64,000 nucleotides of DNA from Neobacillus paridis (GTDB taxonomy: Bacteria > Bacillota > Bacilli > Bacillales > Cytobacillaceae), in contig NZ_JAESWB010000025.1 of NCBI RefSeq assembly GCF_016765675.1, positions 391,297 through 455,296 on the forward strand. Reading direction: 5' to 3'. Of this stretch, positions 36,237 to 46,068 are shown piece by piece (the first letter of the stretch is position 1; every line of letters starts with the position of its first letter). The notes beneath the pieces were generated by a model. That model worked only from the letters and a program-made list of their open reading frames with translations. It was not told the origin of the DNA and searched no databases. The position numbers and the translations under genes are program-made.

Positions 36237-37343
36237 ATGATGGCAGAATTAAAACGTACTCCGCTGTTTCCTGTTTATAAGGAATACGGAGGAAAAACGA
36301 TCGACTTTGGCGGCTGGGAGCTTCCTGTCCAATTTTCCAGCATTAAAGAAGAACATGAAGCTGTCCGCGCCAGAGCTGGTTTATTTGATGTTTCTCATAT
36401 GGGGGAAATTGAGGTCAAGGGTTCTGACAGCTTAGCTTATTTACAGAAGATGATGACAAACGATATTTCTAAGGTGAATAATGGTGCTGCACAATATACA
36501 GCAATGTGTTATGAAACCGGCGGAACAGTTGACGACCTGCTTGTCTACAAATTGGAAGATGAACACTACCTTCTGGTTGTTAATGCTGCAAATCTGGAAA
36601 AAGATTACGAGTGGCTTAATAAGCATTTGGAAGGTAATGTGACGCTCAAGAACCTATCTGAAACCACTGCTCAGGTAGCCCTTCAAGGACCTCTGGCAGA
36701 GAAAGTTCTTCAAAAGCTGACGACATCGGAATTAAACACCATCGGCTTTTTCAAGTTTCGCCAAAACGTTGACATCGCTGGGAAAAATGCACTTGTTTCC
36801 AGAACTGGTTACACCGGAGAAGACGGCTTTGAGGTTTATTGCGACGCCAATGACGTGGTTGAAATTTGGCACGCCATTCTGGCAGCGGGTAAGGAGGAAG
36901 GGGTTGTCCCGTGCGGCTTAGGTGCCCGGGATACGTTGCGATTTGAAGCCAACTTACCACTTTATGGTCAAGAACTATCAGCGGAAATTTCCCCGCTTGA
37001 GGCCGGCATTGGGTTTGCCGTGAAGTTAAATAAAGCAACCGATTTTATTGGCAAAGCCGCCTTGGTGAAACAAAAAGAAAACGGTCTGTCAAGAAAAATT
37101 GTCGGGATTGAAATGATTGACCGCGGTATCCCGCGTCACGGTTACGCTGTCTATAAAGACGAGGAGCGGATTGGCGAGGTTACTACCGGAACTCAGTCAC
37201 CAACTTTAAAGAAAAATATTGGGCTTGTTCTGATCTCTTCGGAGTATGCGCAGCTTGATACTGAAATAGAAGTGGAAATTCGTGGGAAAAGATTAAGAGC
37301 CAAAATCATTTCAACACCTTTTTATAAAAGGGAAAAGAAATAA
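36237..37343 (+). CDS. gcvT: Aminomethyltransferase, glycine cleavage T protein
   Basis: 368-residue tetrahydrofolate-dependent enzyme that releases ammonia and passes the methylene unit from the lipoyl H protein to THF. Hallmarks: [10 protein letters not shown] and LFDVSHMGE near the N-terminus, [14 protein letters not shown] (about 195-208) and [17 protein letters not shown] (about 236-252) with the catalytic Asp-region. AAAAGGGGG precedes two adjacent ATGs (36237, 36240); the second may be the real start. First gene of the riboswitch-controlled operon. Confidence 0.96.
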   Translation: MMAELKRTPLFPVYKEYGGKTIDFGGWELPVQFSSIKEEHEAVRARAGLFDVSHMGEIEVKGSDSLAYLQKMMTNDISKVNNGAAQYTAMCYETGGTVDDLLVYKLEDEHYLLVVNAANLEKDYEWLNKHLEGNVTLKNLSETTAQVALQGPLAEKVLQKLTTSELNTIGFFKFRQNVDIAGKNALVSRTGYTGEDGFEVYCDANDVVEIWHAILAAGKEEGVVPCGLGARDTLRFEANLPLYGQELSAEISPLEAGIGFAVKLNKATDFIGKAALVKQKENGLSRKIVGIEMIDRGIPRHGYAVYKDEERIGEVTTGTQSPTLKKNIGLVLISSEYAQLDTEIEVEIRGKRLRAKIISTPFYKREKK

Positions 37344-37360
37344 CAGAAGGGGGCAGAAGC

Positions 37361-38707
37361 ATGAAACATCGTTATTTACCAATGACTGAACAAGATCAAA
37401 AGGATATGCTTGAAACCATTGGTGTTTCCAGTATCGATGACCTATTCAGCGATATTCCGGAAAAAGTTAAATTCAAGGGGCAATACAATATTAAGCCGGC
37501 TAAATCTGAGACGGGTTTAATGAAAGAACTGTTTAAGCTGGCCAAGCGGAATGCCGATCTAAAAGAAAATGTCTCATTCCTCGGAGCCGGGGTTTACGAC
37601 CATTATATTCCAGTGATTGTCGACCATGTTCTCTCAAGGTCTGAATTTTATACGGCATATACACCATATCAGCCGGAAATCTCGCAAGGGGAGCTTCAAG
37701 CTATTTTTGAATTCCAAACGATGATCTGTGAATTAACCGGAATGGAAGTGGCGAATTCCTCGATGTATGATGGCGGCACTGCCCTTGCCGAAGCGGCGAT
37801 GTTAAGCGCAGGCCATACAAAGCGCAAAACGATCGTTGTTTCCAGCGCTGTTCATCCGGAATATCGTGATGTTTTAAAAACATATGCAAAGGGTCAATAT
37901 CTTGATGTGGTTGAAGTTCCCGTTAACAATGGGATAACAGATGTAGAGGCGTTAAAGAAATTGGTCAAAAGGGATGTTGCTGCAGTAATCCTTCAATATC
38001 CCAACTTTTTCGGAAGAATTGAGCCGTTAAAAGAACTGGAGGAAGTGATCCACGAACATAAAGCGCTGTTTGTTGTTTCTTCCAATCCATTATCATTAGG
38101 AGTGTTAACACCTCCTGGCAAGTTTGGTGCGGATATCGTTGTTGGCGATGCTCAGCCTCTCGGAATTCCAACCGCTTTCGGCGGTCCGCATTGCGGATAT
38201 TTTGCCGTCACCAGCAAGTTAATGCGCAAGGTTCCAGGACGCCTTGTCGGCCAGACAACGGATGAAGCAGGGCGTCGCGGCTTTGTATTGACGCTTCAGG
38301 CACGGGAGCAGCATATCCGTCGTGATAAGGCAACATCTAATATCTGTTCCAACCAAGCGTTAAATGCCCTGGCTGCTGCTGTTGCCATGACTGCACTTGG
38401 CAAAAAAGGGATTCGCGAAATCGCCGCTGCCAACCTGCAAAAGGCCCACTACGCCAAAAATGCTTTTAAACAAGCCGGCTTTGAAGTAGTATATGATGGC
38501 CATAGCTTTAATGAATTTGTGATTAAGTTAAATCGTCCGGTTAAAGAAATCAATCAAAAACTGTTGCACAAAGGGATCATTGGCGGTTATGATTTAGGCC
38601 GTGATTATCCCGATTTGGTTCATCACATGTTAATTGCTGTGACAGAGCAAAGAACGAAGGAAGAGATTGATACTTTAGTAAGAGAATTGGGGGATATGCA
38701 TGCATAA
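37361..38707 (+). CDS. gcvPA: Glycine dehydrogenase (decarboxylating) subunit 1
   Basis: 448-residue N-terminal half of the split P protein, which decarboxylates glycine with [11 protein letters not shown] near the start, [31 protein letters not shown] and SNICSNQAL are family signatures. The PLP lysine is in the other subunit. AGAAGGGGGC precedes the ATG. The stop overlaps the gcvPB start by eight bases. Confidence 0.96.
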   Translation: MKHRYLPMTEQDQKDMLETIGVSSIDDLFSDIPEKVKFKGQYNIKPAKSETGLMKELFKLAKRNADLKENVSFLGAGVYDHYIPVIVDHVLSRSEFYTAYTPYQPEISQGELQAIFEFQTMICELTGMEVANSSMYDGGTALAEAAMLSAGHTKRKTIVVSSAVHPEYRDVLKTYAKGQYLDVVEVPVNNGITDVEALKKLVKRDVAAVILQYPNFFGRIEPLKELEEVIHEHKALFVVSSNPLSLGVLTPPGKFGADIVVGDAQPLGIPTAFGGPHCGYFAVTSKLMRKVPGRLVGQTTDEAGRRGFVLTLQAREQHIRRDKATSNICSNQALNALAAAVAMTALGKKGIREIAAANLQKAHYAKNAFKQAGFEVVYDGHSFNEFVIKLNRPVKEINQKLLHKGIIGGYDLGRDYPDLVHHMLIAVTEQRTKEEIDTLVRELGDMHA

Positions 38708-40157
38708 TCAAGATCAGAAGCTGATTTTTGAACTTAGCACACCGGGCCGAATTGGATACAGTCTTCCGGAAATGGATGTTCCGGAAACAGAGCTAAATGG
38801 TCTTCTTCCTGAAGGTTATCTGCGTGAAGAAGAGCCTAATCTTCCAGAGGTATCTGAACTTGATATCATGCGTCACTATACCGCTCTATCAAAAAGAAAT
38901 CACGGCTTGGATTCAGGCTTTTATCCATTAGGCTCCTGTACCATGAAATACAATCCAAAAATCAATGAAAATGTTGCCCGCTTGAACGGGTTTGCCCATA
39001 TTCATCCGCTTCAGGATGAGAGCTCTGTCCAAGGGGCGCTTGAACTGATGTATGATCTGCAGCAGCACTTGAAAGAAATTACCGGCATGGACGAGGTAAC
39101 ATTGCAACCGGCTGCCGGTGCCCATGGAGAATGGACTGGTTTAATGTTAATTCGGGCTTACCATGAAGCAAATGGGGATATGGAGCGTACAAAAGTGATT
39201 ATCCCTGACTCGGCACACGGAACCAACCCTGCTTCCGCCACGGTAGCCGGATTTGAAACGATTACCGTTAAATCTAACGACAAGGGCCTTGTGGACTTGG
39301 AGGATTTGCGCAGGGTCGTGGGTGAAGATACCGCCGCATTAATGCTGACCAATCCCAATACGCTTGGATTATTTGAAGAGCATATTGTTGAAATTGCCGA
39401 GATTGTCCACGCCGCTGGAGGAAAGGTGTATTATGACGGGGCGAACTTGAACGCTGTTCTTTCAAAAGCAAGACCCGGGGACATGGGCTTTGATGTCGTT
39501 CACTTAAACCTTCATAAAACCTTTACCGGTCCACATGGCGGTGGAGGTCCTGGTTCAGGCCCTGTAGGCGTTAAGGCTGACTTGATTCCATTTCTCCCTA
39601 AACCGCTTGTAACAAAACAGGGGGAACAGTACGTGCTTGATTATGACCGTCCGCAATCCATCGGCCGGGTAAAGCCTTTTTATGGGAACTTCGGCATTAA
39701 CGTTCGTGCCTATACGTATATTCGTTCAATGGGACCTGACGGATTGAAGGCTGTCACTGAATATGCGGTGTTAAATGCCAACTATATGATGAGAAGGCTG
39801 GCTGACTATTACGATCTGCCATTTGACAGACATTGTAAGCATGAGTTTGTGCTAAGCGGCAGGCGTCAGAAAAAATTGGGGGTCCGGACGCTGGATATTG
39901 CCAAACGTTTGTTAGACTTTGGTTATCATCCGCCAACCATTTACTTCCCATTAAATGTGGAAGAATGTATCATGATTGAACCGACTGAAACGGAATCGAA
40001 AGAAACACTTGATTCCTTTATTGAGGCGATGATTCAAATTGCCAAAGAAGCAGAGGAAAATCCAGAAATTGTTCAAGAGGCACCACATACAACGGTTGTC
40101 GGCCGACTAGATGAAACAACTGCAGCCCGGAAGCCAATTTTGCGCTACCAAGCATAA
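38700..40157 (+). CDS. gcvPB: Glycine dehydrogenase (decarboxylating) subunit 2
   Basis: 485-residue catalytic half of the split P protein. The PLP lysine lies in [18 protein letters not shown] (Lys about 275), preceded by [11 protein letters not shown] and YDGANLNA. It starts inside the end of gcvPA. The H protein (gcvH) is elsewhere, as in B. subtilis, and lipoate comes from lipM a few kb on. A bidirectional-looking terminator lies about 110 bases downstream. Confidence 0.96.
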   Translation: MHNQDQKLIFELSTPGRIGYSLPEMDVPETELNGLLPEGYLREEEPNLPEVSELDIMRHYTALSKRNHGLDSGFYPLGSCTMKYNPKINENVARLNGFAHIHPLQDESSVQGALELMYDLQQHLKEITGMDEVTLQPAAGAHGEWTGLMLIRAYHEANGDMERTKVIIPDSAHGTNPASATVAGFETITVKSNDKGLVDLEDLRRVVGEDTAALMLTNPNTLGLFEEHIVEIAEIVHAAGGKVYYDGANLNAVLSKARPGDMGFDVVHLNLHKTFTGPHGGGGPGSGPVGVKADLIPFLPKPLVTKQGEQYVLDYDRPQSIGRVKPFYGNFGINVRAYTYIRSMGPDGLKAVTEYAVLNANYMMRRLADYYDLPFDRHCKHEFVLSGRRQKKLGVRTLDIAKRLLDFGYHPPTIYFPLNVEECIMIEPTETESKETLDSFIEAMIQIAKEAEENPEIVQEAPHTTVVGRLDETTAARKPILRYQA

Positions 40158-40268
40158 GGCATAATAAAGGACTCCATACACAGAGGGCATTGAAAAAGTC
40201 CTCCTGATTAATGAAAAATAGCTATAATATTGGAATCAACAAAGTTCTTTTATCTGTGTCAAATTAAA
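40158..40268. other. Gap after gcvPB with IS-end-like sequence
   Basis: No gene. GGGCATTGAAAAAGTCCTCC (40184-40203) resembles the outer ends of several Bacillus insertion sequences, and AGGACTCCA stands inverted to AAGTCCT just before it. It may be the scar of a past insertion at the left side of the ATP-grasp/C39 insert. Weak evidence. Confidence 0.3.
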
Positions 40269-40314
40269 AAAGAGGTATAATTTCTCATTTTTGTGAGGAT
40301 TATACCTTTTTTGT
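40269..40314. terminator. Terminator downstream of gcvPB
   Basis: AGAGGTATAAT / ATTATACCTTTTTT stem with flanking A-run and T-run. It can act on the gcv transcript and, in reverse, on transcripts from the right. Confidence 0.75.
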
Positions 40315-40377
40315 TGTATAATTAAGGTATCAATTTGAAACGGGAGGCTATGATACAAAATCAAAAAGTAATGATTT

Positions 40378-40554
40378 TCAGTCCATATATGGATCTTTAT
40401 AATTTAGGTGTTTCAAAAGAATAATTTCAATTCTGCTTGGATTTCGGACCACGATATTAAATGCTAGTACTTTATTTGGTCTTGTGATCACGTCTGTTTT
40501 TCTCTCTAAGTTTTCAGCAGCATGGAGCACTTTATCGACAGCCTCCTTGCTCAT
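40378..40554 (-). CDS. Possible small ORF divergent from the ATP-grasp fragment
   Basis: 58-codon frame beginning MSKEAVDKVLHAAENL and ending NYKDPYMD. The amino-acid pattern looks protein-like (amphipathic N-terminal helix, basic middle), but only a weak AGGA lies about 15 bases before the ATG. The frame extends upstream to 40635 without a good start. It shares a 54-base gap with the divergent ATP-grasp fragment. A precursor peptide for the neighbouring enzymes is conceivable but unsupported. Confidence 0.28.
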   Translation of the reverse strand: MSKEAVDKVLHAAENLERKTDVITRPNKVLAFNIVVRNPSRIEIILLKHLNYKDPYMD

Positions 40555-40608
40555 CGTTTTTTCTTTGATCCTATCGTATCTATATAAGCAAAAAAAGAGG
40601 GTGAAAAT

Positions 40609-40884
40609 ATGTTGTACGATGGATACAACCAACAAACAGTCGGAATAGTTAATGCTTTTTCCTCAGGACATCTATTAGGTCCTGCATTCAGAGCGCGTGG
40701 TGTCCAAGTAGTTCATGTGACCAACCGAAATGCAGCATTATACTCTCAGATTGCTACTTTTCATTCACATGACTTTCGTGCGTCTTTAGACTTCGCAGGT
40801 GATGTTTCTGAAACTGCAAGAAATCTTTCAGTGTGGCGAGTACGTCATGTAGTCGCTGGGACAAAAAGTGGGCAAACGGGATGA
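40609..40884 (+). CDS. Truncated ATP-grasp-type protein (pre-ATP-grasp domain only)
   Basis: 91 residues resembling the N-terminal pre-ATP-grasp domain of peptide-type ligases: VGIVNAFSSGHLLGPAFRARG near the start and VRHVVAGTKSG at the end. In full-length enzymes the equivalent of that last motif is followed by the ATP-binding and catalytic domains (another 250-300 residues). Here the frame stops directly after it, so the catalytic part is missing, most likely by internal deletion. GAGGGTG gives a good ribosome binding site. The stop overlaps the ATG of the next gene (ATGA). Confidence 0.55.
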   Translation: MLYDGYNQQTVGIVNAFSSGHLLGPAFRARGVQVVHVTNRNAALYSQIATFHSHDFRASLDFAGDVSETARNLSVWRVRHVVAGTKSGQTG

Positions 40885-41420
40885 ACTATTGCTTAGGCAT
40901 TCCTCGTTATTCTCAACGTTTTGAACCCGGTGAATGGCCGGCGGGCGTTCTTTGTGCAGGAAAGGGCTCAGATTATTGGGGTGATAGAGCTTGTGGTCTT
41001 GCGTGTCTTCGCATGATTTTAGCCTATTTTGGAAAGCCTGTTCCCTCTCAGTATGAATTACTAGTGGAAGGGCTACAACGAAATGCATATTCCCCTAAAG
41101 GATGGATACATAAGGGACTTGCTGAGCTCGGCGAGAGTTACAGTTTGAGATCAGCTCCCATTGTAATTAAAAATGGGAATCAGCTGGAACAAATACTGAA
41201 AACCACAGGACCAGTTATCACCTCGGTAACCCATACTTTTCCTGAAGACGGAAGACGGGGGGGACATCTTGTTGTCGTATGCGGACGGCATACGGAGTTG
41301 GAGCCCACTATTACTTTCCGTGACCCTTCGCGATGGGGGGCAAGCCATAGTACTGTAACTGAGAAAAGATTTTTTAGTAGTTTTACTGGGCGAGGTCTCC
41401 ACTTCTCCCTGGGTTCATAA
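40881..41420 (+). CDS. C39-like (papain-fold) cysteine peptidase
   Basis: 179-residue protein of the Peptidase_C39_2 type. The candidate catalytic Cys is in DRACGLACLRMILAYFG (Cys38), the His in GGHLVVVCG (His129) and the Asp in TFRDPSRWG (Asp148), with an upstream Gln in YSQRF. No signal peptide or transporter part, so it is a stand-alone cytoplasmic protein. ATG 40881 overlaps the stop of the ATP-grasp fragment; the frame opening at 40833 lies inside that gene. In biosynthetic loci such pairs mature or join small peptides; here the partner is truncated, so activity is uncertain. Confidence 0.72.
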   Translation: MNYCLGIPRYSQRFEPGEWPAGVLCAGKGSDYWGDRACGLACLRMILAYFGKPVPSQYELLVEGLQRNAYSPKGWIHKGLAELGESYSLRSAPIVIKNGNQLEQILKTTGPVITSVTHTFPEDGRRGGHLVVVCGRHTELEPTITFRDPSRWGASHSTVTEKRFFSSFTGRGLHFSLGS

Positions 41421-41493
41421 CGAATTTTATTGTGAACGTGATTACGTTTGGAAAGTGGGTATTTAATGGGAAGAAATAGTAAGACCGAACTAT

Positions 41494-41538
41494 AAAAAGG
41501 GGCTGTCCTAAAAATGTTAAAGGATACCCCTCATTTTC
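41494..41538 (+). terminator. Hairpin after the C39-like gene
   Basis: AGGGGCTGTCCT pairs imperfectly with AGGATACCCCT around an A-rich loop, followed by CATTTTC. A weak terminator, or an IS-end-like remnant (GGGGCTGTCCTA). Confidence 0.5.
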
Positions 41539-41583
41539 AAGAACTAGAAGATGTCAAGAGAGCCGCTTAATCTTAATGATCAA

Positions 41584-41967
41584 TTATTTTTTTGCTTTAA
41601 TCTTGCCTGTCCACTTTTTAAATCCGCCTTGCAGTTGGGTTAGATCTTTATAGCCTTTTTTGTATAAAAATTGCGCCGCTCGGGCACTGCGCATCCCACT
41701 TTGGCAATATAAATAAACCGGGAGGTCTGGACGAATTTCCTTCATTCGCATTTTGAGCTGTGACATTGGAATGTTGCGTGCTCCTAAAATATGACCGGCA
41801 TCAAACTCGTTTGGTTCACGAACATCGATGAGCTGTGCCTTTCTATACCCTTTTCGGAACTCCTCTTCGGTAACCGTCTTAACGATTTTCTTTTGATAGA
41901 AATAATTGAAAACGGTGTAAATAATGAGGGCGGCCAAAATAATTAATAAAACATAGAATGAACTCAA
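41584..41967 (-). CDS. yqhL: Membrane-anchored rhodanese-like protein
   Basis: 127 residues. One N-terminal membrane helix (FYVLLIILAALIIYTVF) and a cytoplasmic rhodanese domain with LIDVREPNEFDAGHI and the active-site loop YLYCQSGMRSARAA, whose Cys would carry the persulfide. The start is TTG 41967, with AAAGGAG eight bases before it; the frame opening at 41985 contains that site. Position before lipM matches B. subtilis yqhL. Confidence 0.9.
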   Translation of the reverse strand: MSSFYVLLIILAALIIYTVFNYFYQKKIVKTVTEEEFRKGYRKAQLIDVREPNEFDAGHILGARNIPMSQLKMRMKEIRPDLPVYLYCQSGMRSARAAQFLYKKGYKDLTQLQGGFKKWTGKIKAKK

Positions 41968-42150
41968 TTTTTTTTCTCCTTTCAAGCATTACTACACTAG
42001 TTTTTATTATATAAGTCATTCTCCTAAAGATAAAGAACAATGATGAAAAATAATGTGGGTAAAATTATACCAAATACAAGATATTTTGCTTTAGCTTCTA
42101 TTTTTGATAGACTAAAAAACGAAAAAAATTTGGGTAAACGGGGTTTTTGG

Positions 42151-42987
42151 ATGGGAAAAGAAATTTGGTATTTTATTGATTCAGGAAGCTGTTCACCAGC
42201 TTTTAATATGGCCTTGGATGAAGCTTTACTTAACTGGCACAGTGAAGGAAAAATACCGCCGGTGATCCGCTTTTACGGGTGGAATCCGGCAACCCTATCA
42301 ATTGGTTATTTTCAAAAGGTTGACAAGGAAATAGACATGGATGCTGTTAAACGATATCGACTTGGTTTTGTCAGAAGGCCAACCGGCGGTAGGGGTGTCC
42401 TCCATGAGCATGAGCTTACATATAGTGTCGTTGTATCGGAGGAGCATCCCAATATGCCTAAGACAGTAACAGAGGCCTACCGGGTCATTTCCGAAGGGAT
42501 CTTAAAAGGTTTTCATTATTTGGGTTTAGAAGCCTATTTTGCCGTTCCAAAAACAATGGAAGAACGGGATGCACTGGAAAATCCACGATCAGCGGTTTGC
42601 TTTGATGCGCCGAGCTGGTATGAGCTTGTCGTTGAAGGCAGGAAGGTTGCCGGTAGTGCACAAACAAGGCAAAAGGGCGTTATTCTTCAGCATGGTTCCA
42701 TCCTACTGGACTTAGATGAGGATAAGCTATTCAGTTTATTCAAATATCCAAGTAAGCGGATAAAGGAGCGAATGAAACGATCGTTTAAGGATAAGGCAGT
42801 TCCGATCAACGAAATCAGTCCAAGAAAAATTTCATTGGAGGAAGCAAAGCAAGCCTTCTCCAAAGGTTTTACCGAAGGGCTAAATATTGATCTTGAACCA
42901 TTTCAACTATCTGAAAAAGAATTAGATTATGTTCATAGCCTGGCGCATAATCGCTATGAATCGGATGACTGGAATTTTAGAAGATAG
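42151..42987 (+). CDS. lipM: Octanoyl-[GcvH]:protein N-octanoyltransferase LipM
   Basis: 278-residue octanoyltransferase that moves octanoate from ACP onto GcvH, the first step of lipoate assembly in bacilli. [18 protein letters not shown] is the BPL/LipM core and the catalytic Cys is Cys150 in SAVCFDAPS, the same number as in B. subtilis Lip[10 protein letters not shown] carries the conserved Lys. ATG 42151 is chosen for its GGGG site and family length; the frame is open back to 42040 without support. It is near gcv, whose H protein is its substrate. Confidence 0.95.
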   Translation: MGKEIWYFIDSGSCSPAFNMALDEALLNWHSEGKIPPVIRFYGWNPATLSIGYFQKVDKEIDMDAVKRYRLGFVRRPTGGRGVLHEHELTYSVVVSEEHPNMPKTVTEAYRVISEGILKGFHYLGLEAYFAVPKTMEERDALENPRSAVCFDAPSWYELVVEGRKVAGSAQTRQKGVILQHGSILLDLDEDKLFSLFKYPSKRIKERMKRSFKDKAVPINEISPRKISLEEAKQAFSKGFTEGLNIDLEPFQLSEKELDYVHSLAHNRYESDDWNFRR

Positions 42988-43000
42988 GTATGGTATGATG

Positions 43001-43021
43001 AACGGCGTTTGCCGTTTTTTT
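43001..43021 (+). terminator. Short intrinsic terminator of lipM
   Basis: AACGGC / GCCGTT with a minimal loop, followed by TTTTTT. Confidence 0.65.
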
Positions 43022-43161
43022 ATGTTTTTATGTAAAAAAAGAATCAACCTGCGAAATTTGTTAAATTTCGTCGTTTTTGGTAAATAACTTTGATAAAGCT
43101 TTTATTTTCTCTGAAATCTATTTAATTTTGAGTTTGACAAAATGAATGTTTTTTGCTCGAC

Positions 43162-43210
43162 ATACAATATATAGTGGCTATTTAAATTTATTTAACACAA
43201 TATATTGATT
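43162..43210 (+). promoter_or_regulatory. Paired NrdR boxes upstream of nrdJ
   Basis: Two 16-mers fit the NrdR consensus (acaCwAtATaTwGtgt): ATACAATATATAGTGG at 43162-43177 and ACACAATATATTGATT at 43195-43210. They start 33 bp apart, about three helical turns, the usual arrangement for cooperative NrdR binding. They predict repression by NrdR when dATP is high. Confidence 0.85.
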
Positions 43211-43320
43211 TTTTCCGAGCTAATATGGTACGTTATGTATATCAAAGCAACTAGATATGCAAAATCAGACGAGAATCTAACAGGAAACAATAGATTTTAT
43301 TTTTAGAAGGAGTTGTTCTC

Positions 43321-45879
43321 ATGTCTGTTGTGTTTAGACAAAAATTGAATATTGATTTTGAAAGGTTGAATGAGGATATCCGTTTATTTCCTCAGGTACA
43401 TCCGATTACCCCGGATATGAAAATAACCCACAAGGGTGTATCAAGATTAGTCATGTTGGATCGTTACACCTTTAAAGATACTGAAAAAATAACCCTTTCG
43501 AATGGCGATTTTGTTGTTTTAACGGTAAAAGAGGACCCAAAATTTCCGGCACGAGGTTTAGGAACGATCTTGGAAATCGATTGGGAAAAGAAAAAAGCCA
43601 AAGTTTTGATTGAAGAGGAATTCAGAGGAGTGTTGGATGATCCGGAAGAAGCCAAAACAGGAGTTATTTTGCGGTCGTTTGACGTGATTGAAAAACCGCT
43701 CGAGCTCTTCTATGAACAGATTGCCCGGCGTGTGGCTACAGGCCTTGCTGCGGTTGAGGAAACCGAAGAGAAGCGGAAAGAATGGACCGAGAAGTTCTAT
43801 CAAGAGCTTGTCAGTTTGAACTTTATTCCGGCAGGACGCGTTCTTTATGGTGCTGGGGCTGACACCGAAGTAACCTATTTTAACTGTTATGTCATGCCTT
43901 TTGTTGCCGATTCACGTGAAGGAATTTCCGACCACCGGAAACAGGTCATGGAAATTATGAGCCGCGGCGGCGGTGTCGGCACAAACGGCTCAACACTGCG
44001 GCCAAGAAACACACTAGCCCGCGGCGTAAACGGCAAGTCATCCGGCTCGGTATCCTGGCTCGATGACATCGCAAAACTAACGCACTTGGTTGAGCAGGGT
44101 GGAAGTCGCAGGGGTGCGCAAATGATTATGCTGGCGGACTGGCATCCGGATATTATTGAATTTATTATTTCGAAGATGCAAAATCCGAGAATTTTACGGT
44201 TTTTAATTGAACACACGAATGATGATACCATTAAAAAGCTGGCAAAGGATAAGTTGAAATTTACACCGTTGACAGAGAAGGAAAGAGAGATGTATGAAGG
44301 AATTGTCCGTTACAAGGACTTTCCTGGAAATGGTGGCTTTTCTGAAGAAATTATCGAAGAAGCTGAAGAAAAACTGAAGGACGGAGGAAATTATTCTGTC
44401 CACAACCCGGAATTCCTGACAGGCGCAAACATCTCGGTTTGCCTGACGAAAGAATTTATGGAAGCCGTTGAAAATGATGGTGAATATGAACTTCGTTTCC
44501 CATATGTCGAACAATACGATGACGCGGAAATGAAGATTTATAATGAAGAATGGCACCAAATCGGCGATGTCCGAGAATGGGAAAAACTCGGACACAAAGT
44601 CCGTGTTTACAAGAAGATTAAGGCAACGGAACTGTGGAACTTAATTAACATTTGTGCTACCTACTCAGCAGAACCAGGGATCTTCTTTATTGATAATGCC
44701 AACGACATGACGAATGCCAAAGCATACGGACAACAAGTCGTCGCAACAAATCCGTGTGGTGAACAACCACTCGCACCATTTTCAGTCTGCAACCTTGCTG
44801 CTGTGAATCTGGCAGAAATGGCAGACAAGGAAAAGAAAACGGTAAATTACGAGAAATTAAAGAAGACTGTAGCCGTTGGAGTCCGTATGCAGGATAACGT
44901 CATCAACGCTACACCTTACTTCTTAGAGGAAAACAAAAAGCAAGCGCTAGGTGAGCGCCGTGTTGGTCTTGGTGTCATGGGCTTACATGACCTGTTAATC
45001 TATTGCGAAACGGAGTACGGCTCACCTGAGGGTAATAAACTGGTTGATCAAGTATTTGAAACCATTGCGACGACAGCATACCGTACTTCGATTGAATTGG
45101 CAAAAGAGAAAGGAAGCTTCCCATTCTTAACAGGTGAAACTCCAGATGAAACAAACCGCTTACGCCAAGCATTTATCGAAACAGGATATATGAAAAAGAT
45201 GCCGGAAGATATTCGTCAAGCGATTTTGGAAAATGGGATTAGAAATTCCCATTTGCTAACCGTTGCTCCAACTGGAAGTACTGGTACAATGGTTGGCGTT
45301 TCCACAGGACTGGAACCATATTTTTCCTTTTCTTACTTCCGCAGCGGTCGTCTCGGAAAGTTTATCGAAGTAAAGGCCGATATCGTACAAGAATACTTAG
45401 ACCGCCATCCGGAAGCGGATCCCGAAAACCTGCCAAAATGGTTTGTAACGGCAATGGAGCTGTCTCCGGAAGCACATGCTGATGTTCAATGTGTCATCCA
45501 GCGCTGGATTGACAGTTCAATTAGTAAGACGGTTAACGCACCAAAAGGATACAGTGTGGAACAGGTTGAAAAAGTTTACCAACGCTTATATCGCGGCGGT
45601 GCCAAGGGCGGTACAGTTTATGTTGATGGATCGCGTGATACTCAGGTATTAACTCTGAAGGCAGAAGAAAACACCAATGAGCAATTATCAATCTTTGACG
45701 AGAAGGAGATGCAGCATGTCGTACTAGTCGATACGATTACCGACCTTCGTTCGACAGATGTAACAATTGGCTCTGAGGTGGGCAATACATGCCCTGTCTG
45801 CCGCAAAGGAGAAGTCGAGGAAATTGGCGGCTGTAATACCTGCACGAACTGTGGTGCACAACTAAAATGCGGTTTATAA
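43321..45879 (+). CDS. nrdJ: Vitamin B12-dependent (class II) ribonucleotide reductase
   Basis: 852-residue adenosylcobalamin-dependent reductase making deoxyribonucleotides without oxygen or a metal radical subunit. First redox Cys in YFNCYVMPF (Cys189); radical Cys and Glu in NPCGEQPLAPFSVCNL (Cys479, Glu481); PTGSTGTMVGVSTGLEP near 650; C-terminal cysteine-rich tail (CPVCRKG ... CNTCTNCG ... KCGL) for shuttling reducing equivalents and binding zinc. GAAGGAG before the ATG. NrdR boxes lie upstream and a terminator downstream. B. subtilis lacks this gene, so it marks a difference between lineages; no B12 riboswitch was seen. Confidence 0.95.
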   Translation: MSVVFRQKLNIDFERLNEDIRLFPQVHPITPDMKITHKGVSRLVMLDRYTFKDTEKITLSNGDFVVLTVKEDPKFPARGLGTILEIDWEKKKAKVLIEEEFRGVLDDPEEAKTGVILRSFDVIEKPLELFYEQIARRVATGLAAVEETEEKRKEWTEKFYQELVSLNFIPAGRVLYGAGADTEVTYFNCYVMPFVADSREGISDHRKQVMEIMSRGGGVGTNGSTLRPRNTLARGVNGKSSGSVSWLDDIAKLTHLVEQGGSRRGAQMIMLADWHPDIIEFIISKMQNPRILRFLIEHTNDDTIKKLAKDKLKFTPLTEKEREMYEGIVRYKDFPGNGGFSEEIIEEAEEKLKDGGNYSVHNPEFLTGANISVCLTKEFMEAVENDGEYELRFPYVEQYDDAEMKIYNEEWHQIGDVREWEKLGHKVRVYKKIKATELWNLINICATYSAEPGIFFIDNANDMTNAKAYGQQVVATNPCGEQPLAPFSVCNLAAVNLAEMADKEKKTVNYEKLKKTVAVGVRMQDNVINATPYFLEENKKQALGERRVGLGVMGLHDLLIYCETEYGSPEGNKLVDQVFETIATTAYRTSIELAKEKGSFPFLTGETPDETNRLRQAFIETGYMKKMPEDIRQAILENGIRNSHLLTVAPTGSTGTMVGVSTGLEPYFSFSYFRSGRLGKFIEVKADIVQEYLDRHPEADPENLPKWFVTAMELSPEAHADVQCVIQRWIDSSISKTVNAPKGYSVEQVEKVYQRLYRGGAKGGTVYVDGSRDTQVLTLKAEENTNEQLSIFDEKEMQHVVLVDTITDLRSTDVTIGSEVGNTCPVCRKGEVEEIGGCNTCTNCGAQLKCGL

Positions 45880-45946
45880 GATAGTGAAATGTGTGGAGAA
45901 TGTAGCTTTGAAATAAAGTTGCGGTGTTAATAAAAAAGTTGCGAAG

Positions 45947-45984
45947 AAACACCTCTTTGGATATGCTAAAGGGGTGTTTTTTTA
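45947..45984 (+). terminator. Intrinsic terminator of nrdJ
   Basis: AACACCTCTTT / AAAGGGGTGTT stem, followed by seven T. Confidence 0.87.
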
Positions 45985-46068
45985 TATCGAAAAGAATGAG
46001 AACATCTAAAAGAACACAGCATTAAAATGATTAAACTCTATTACAAAACTACTAAAGGGATATATGAT

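Noticed and set aside
42988..43320. Cobalamin riboswitch upstream of nrdJ
   Set aside because: No B12-box-like GCCACTG or the expected aptamer architecture was seen; the NrdR boxes explain the region better.
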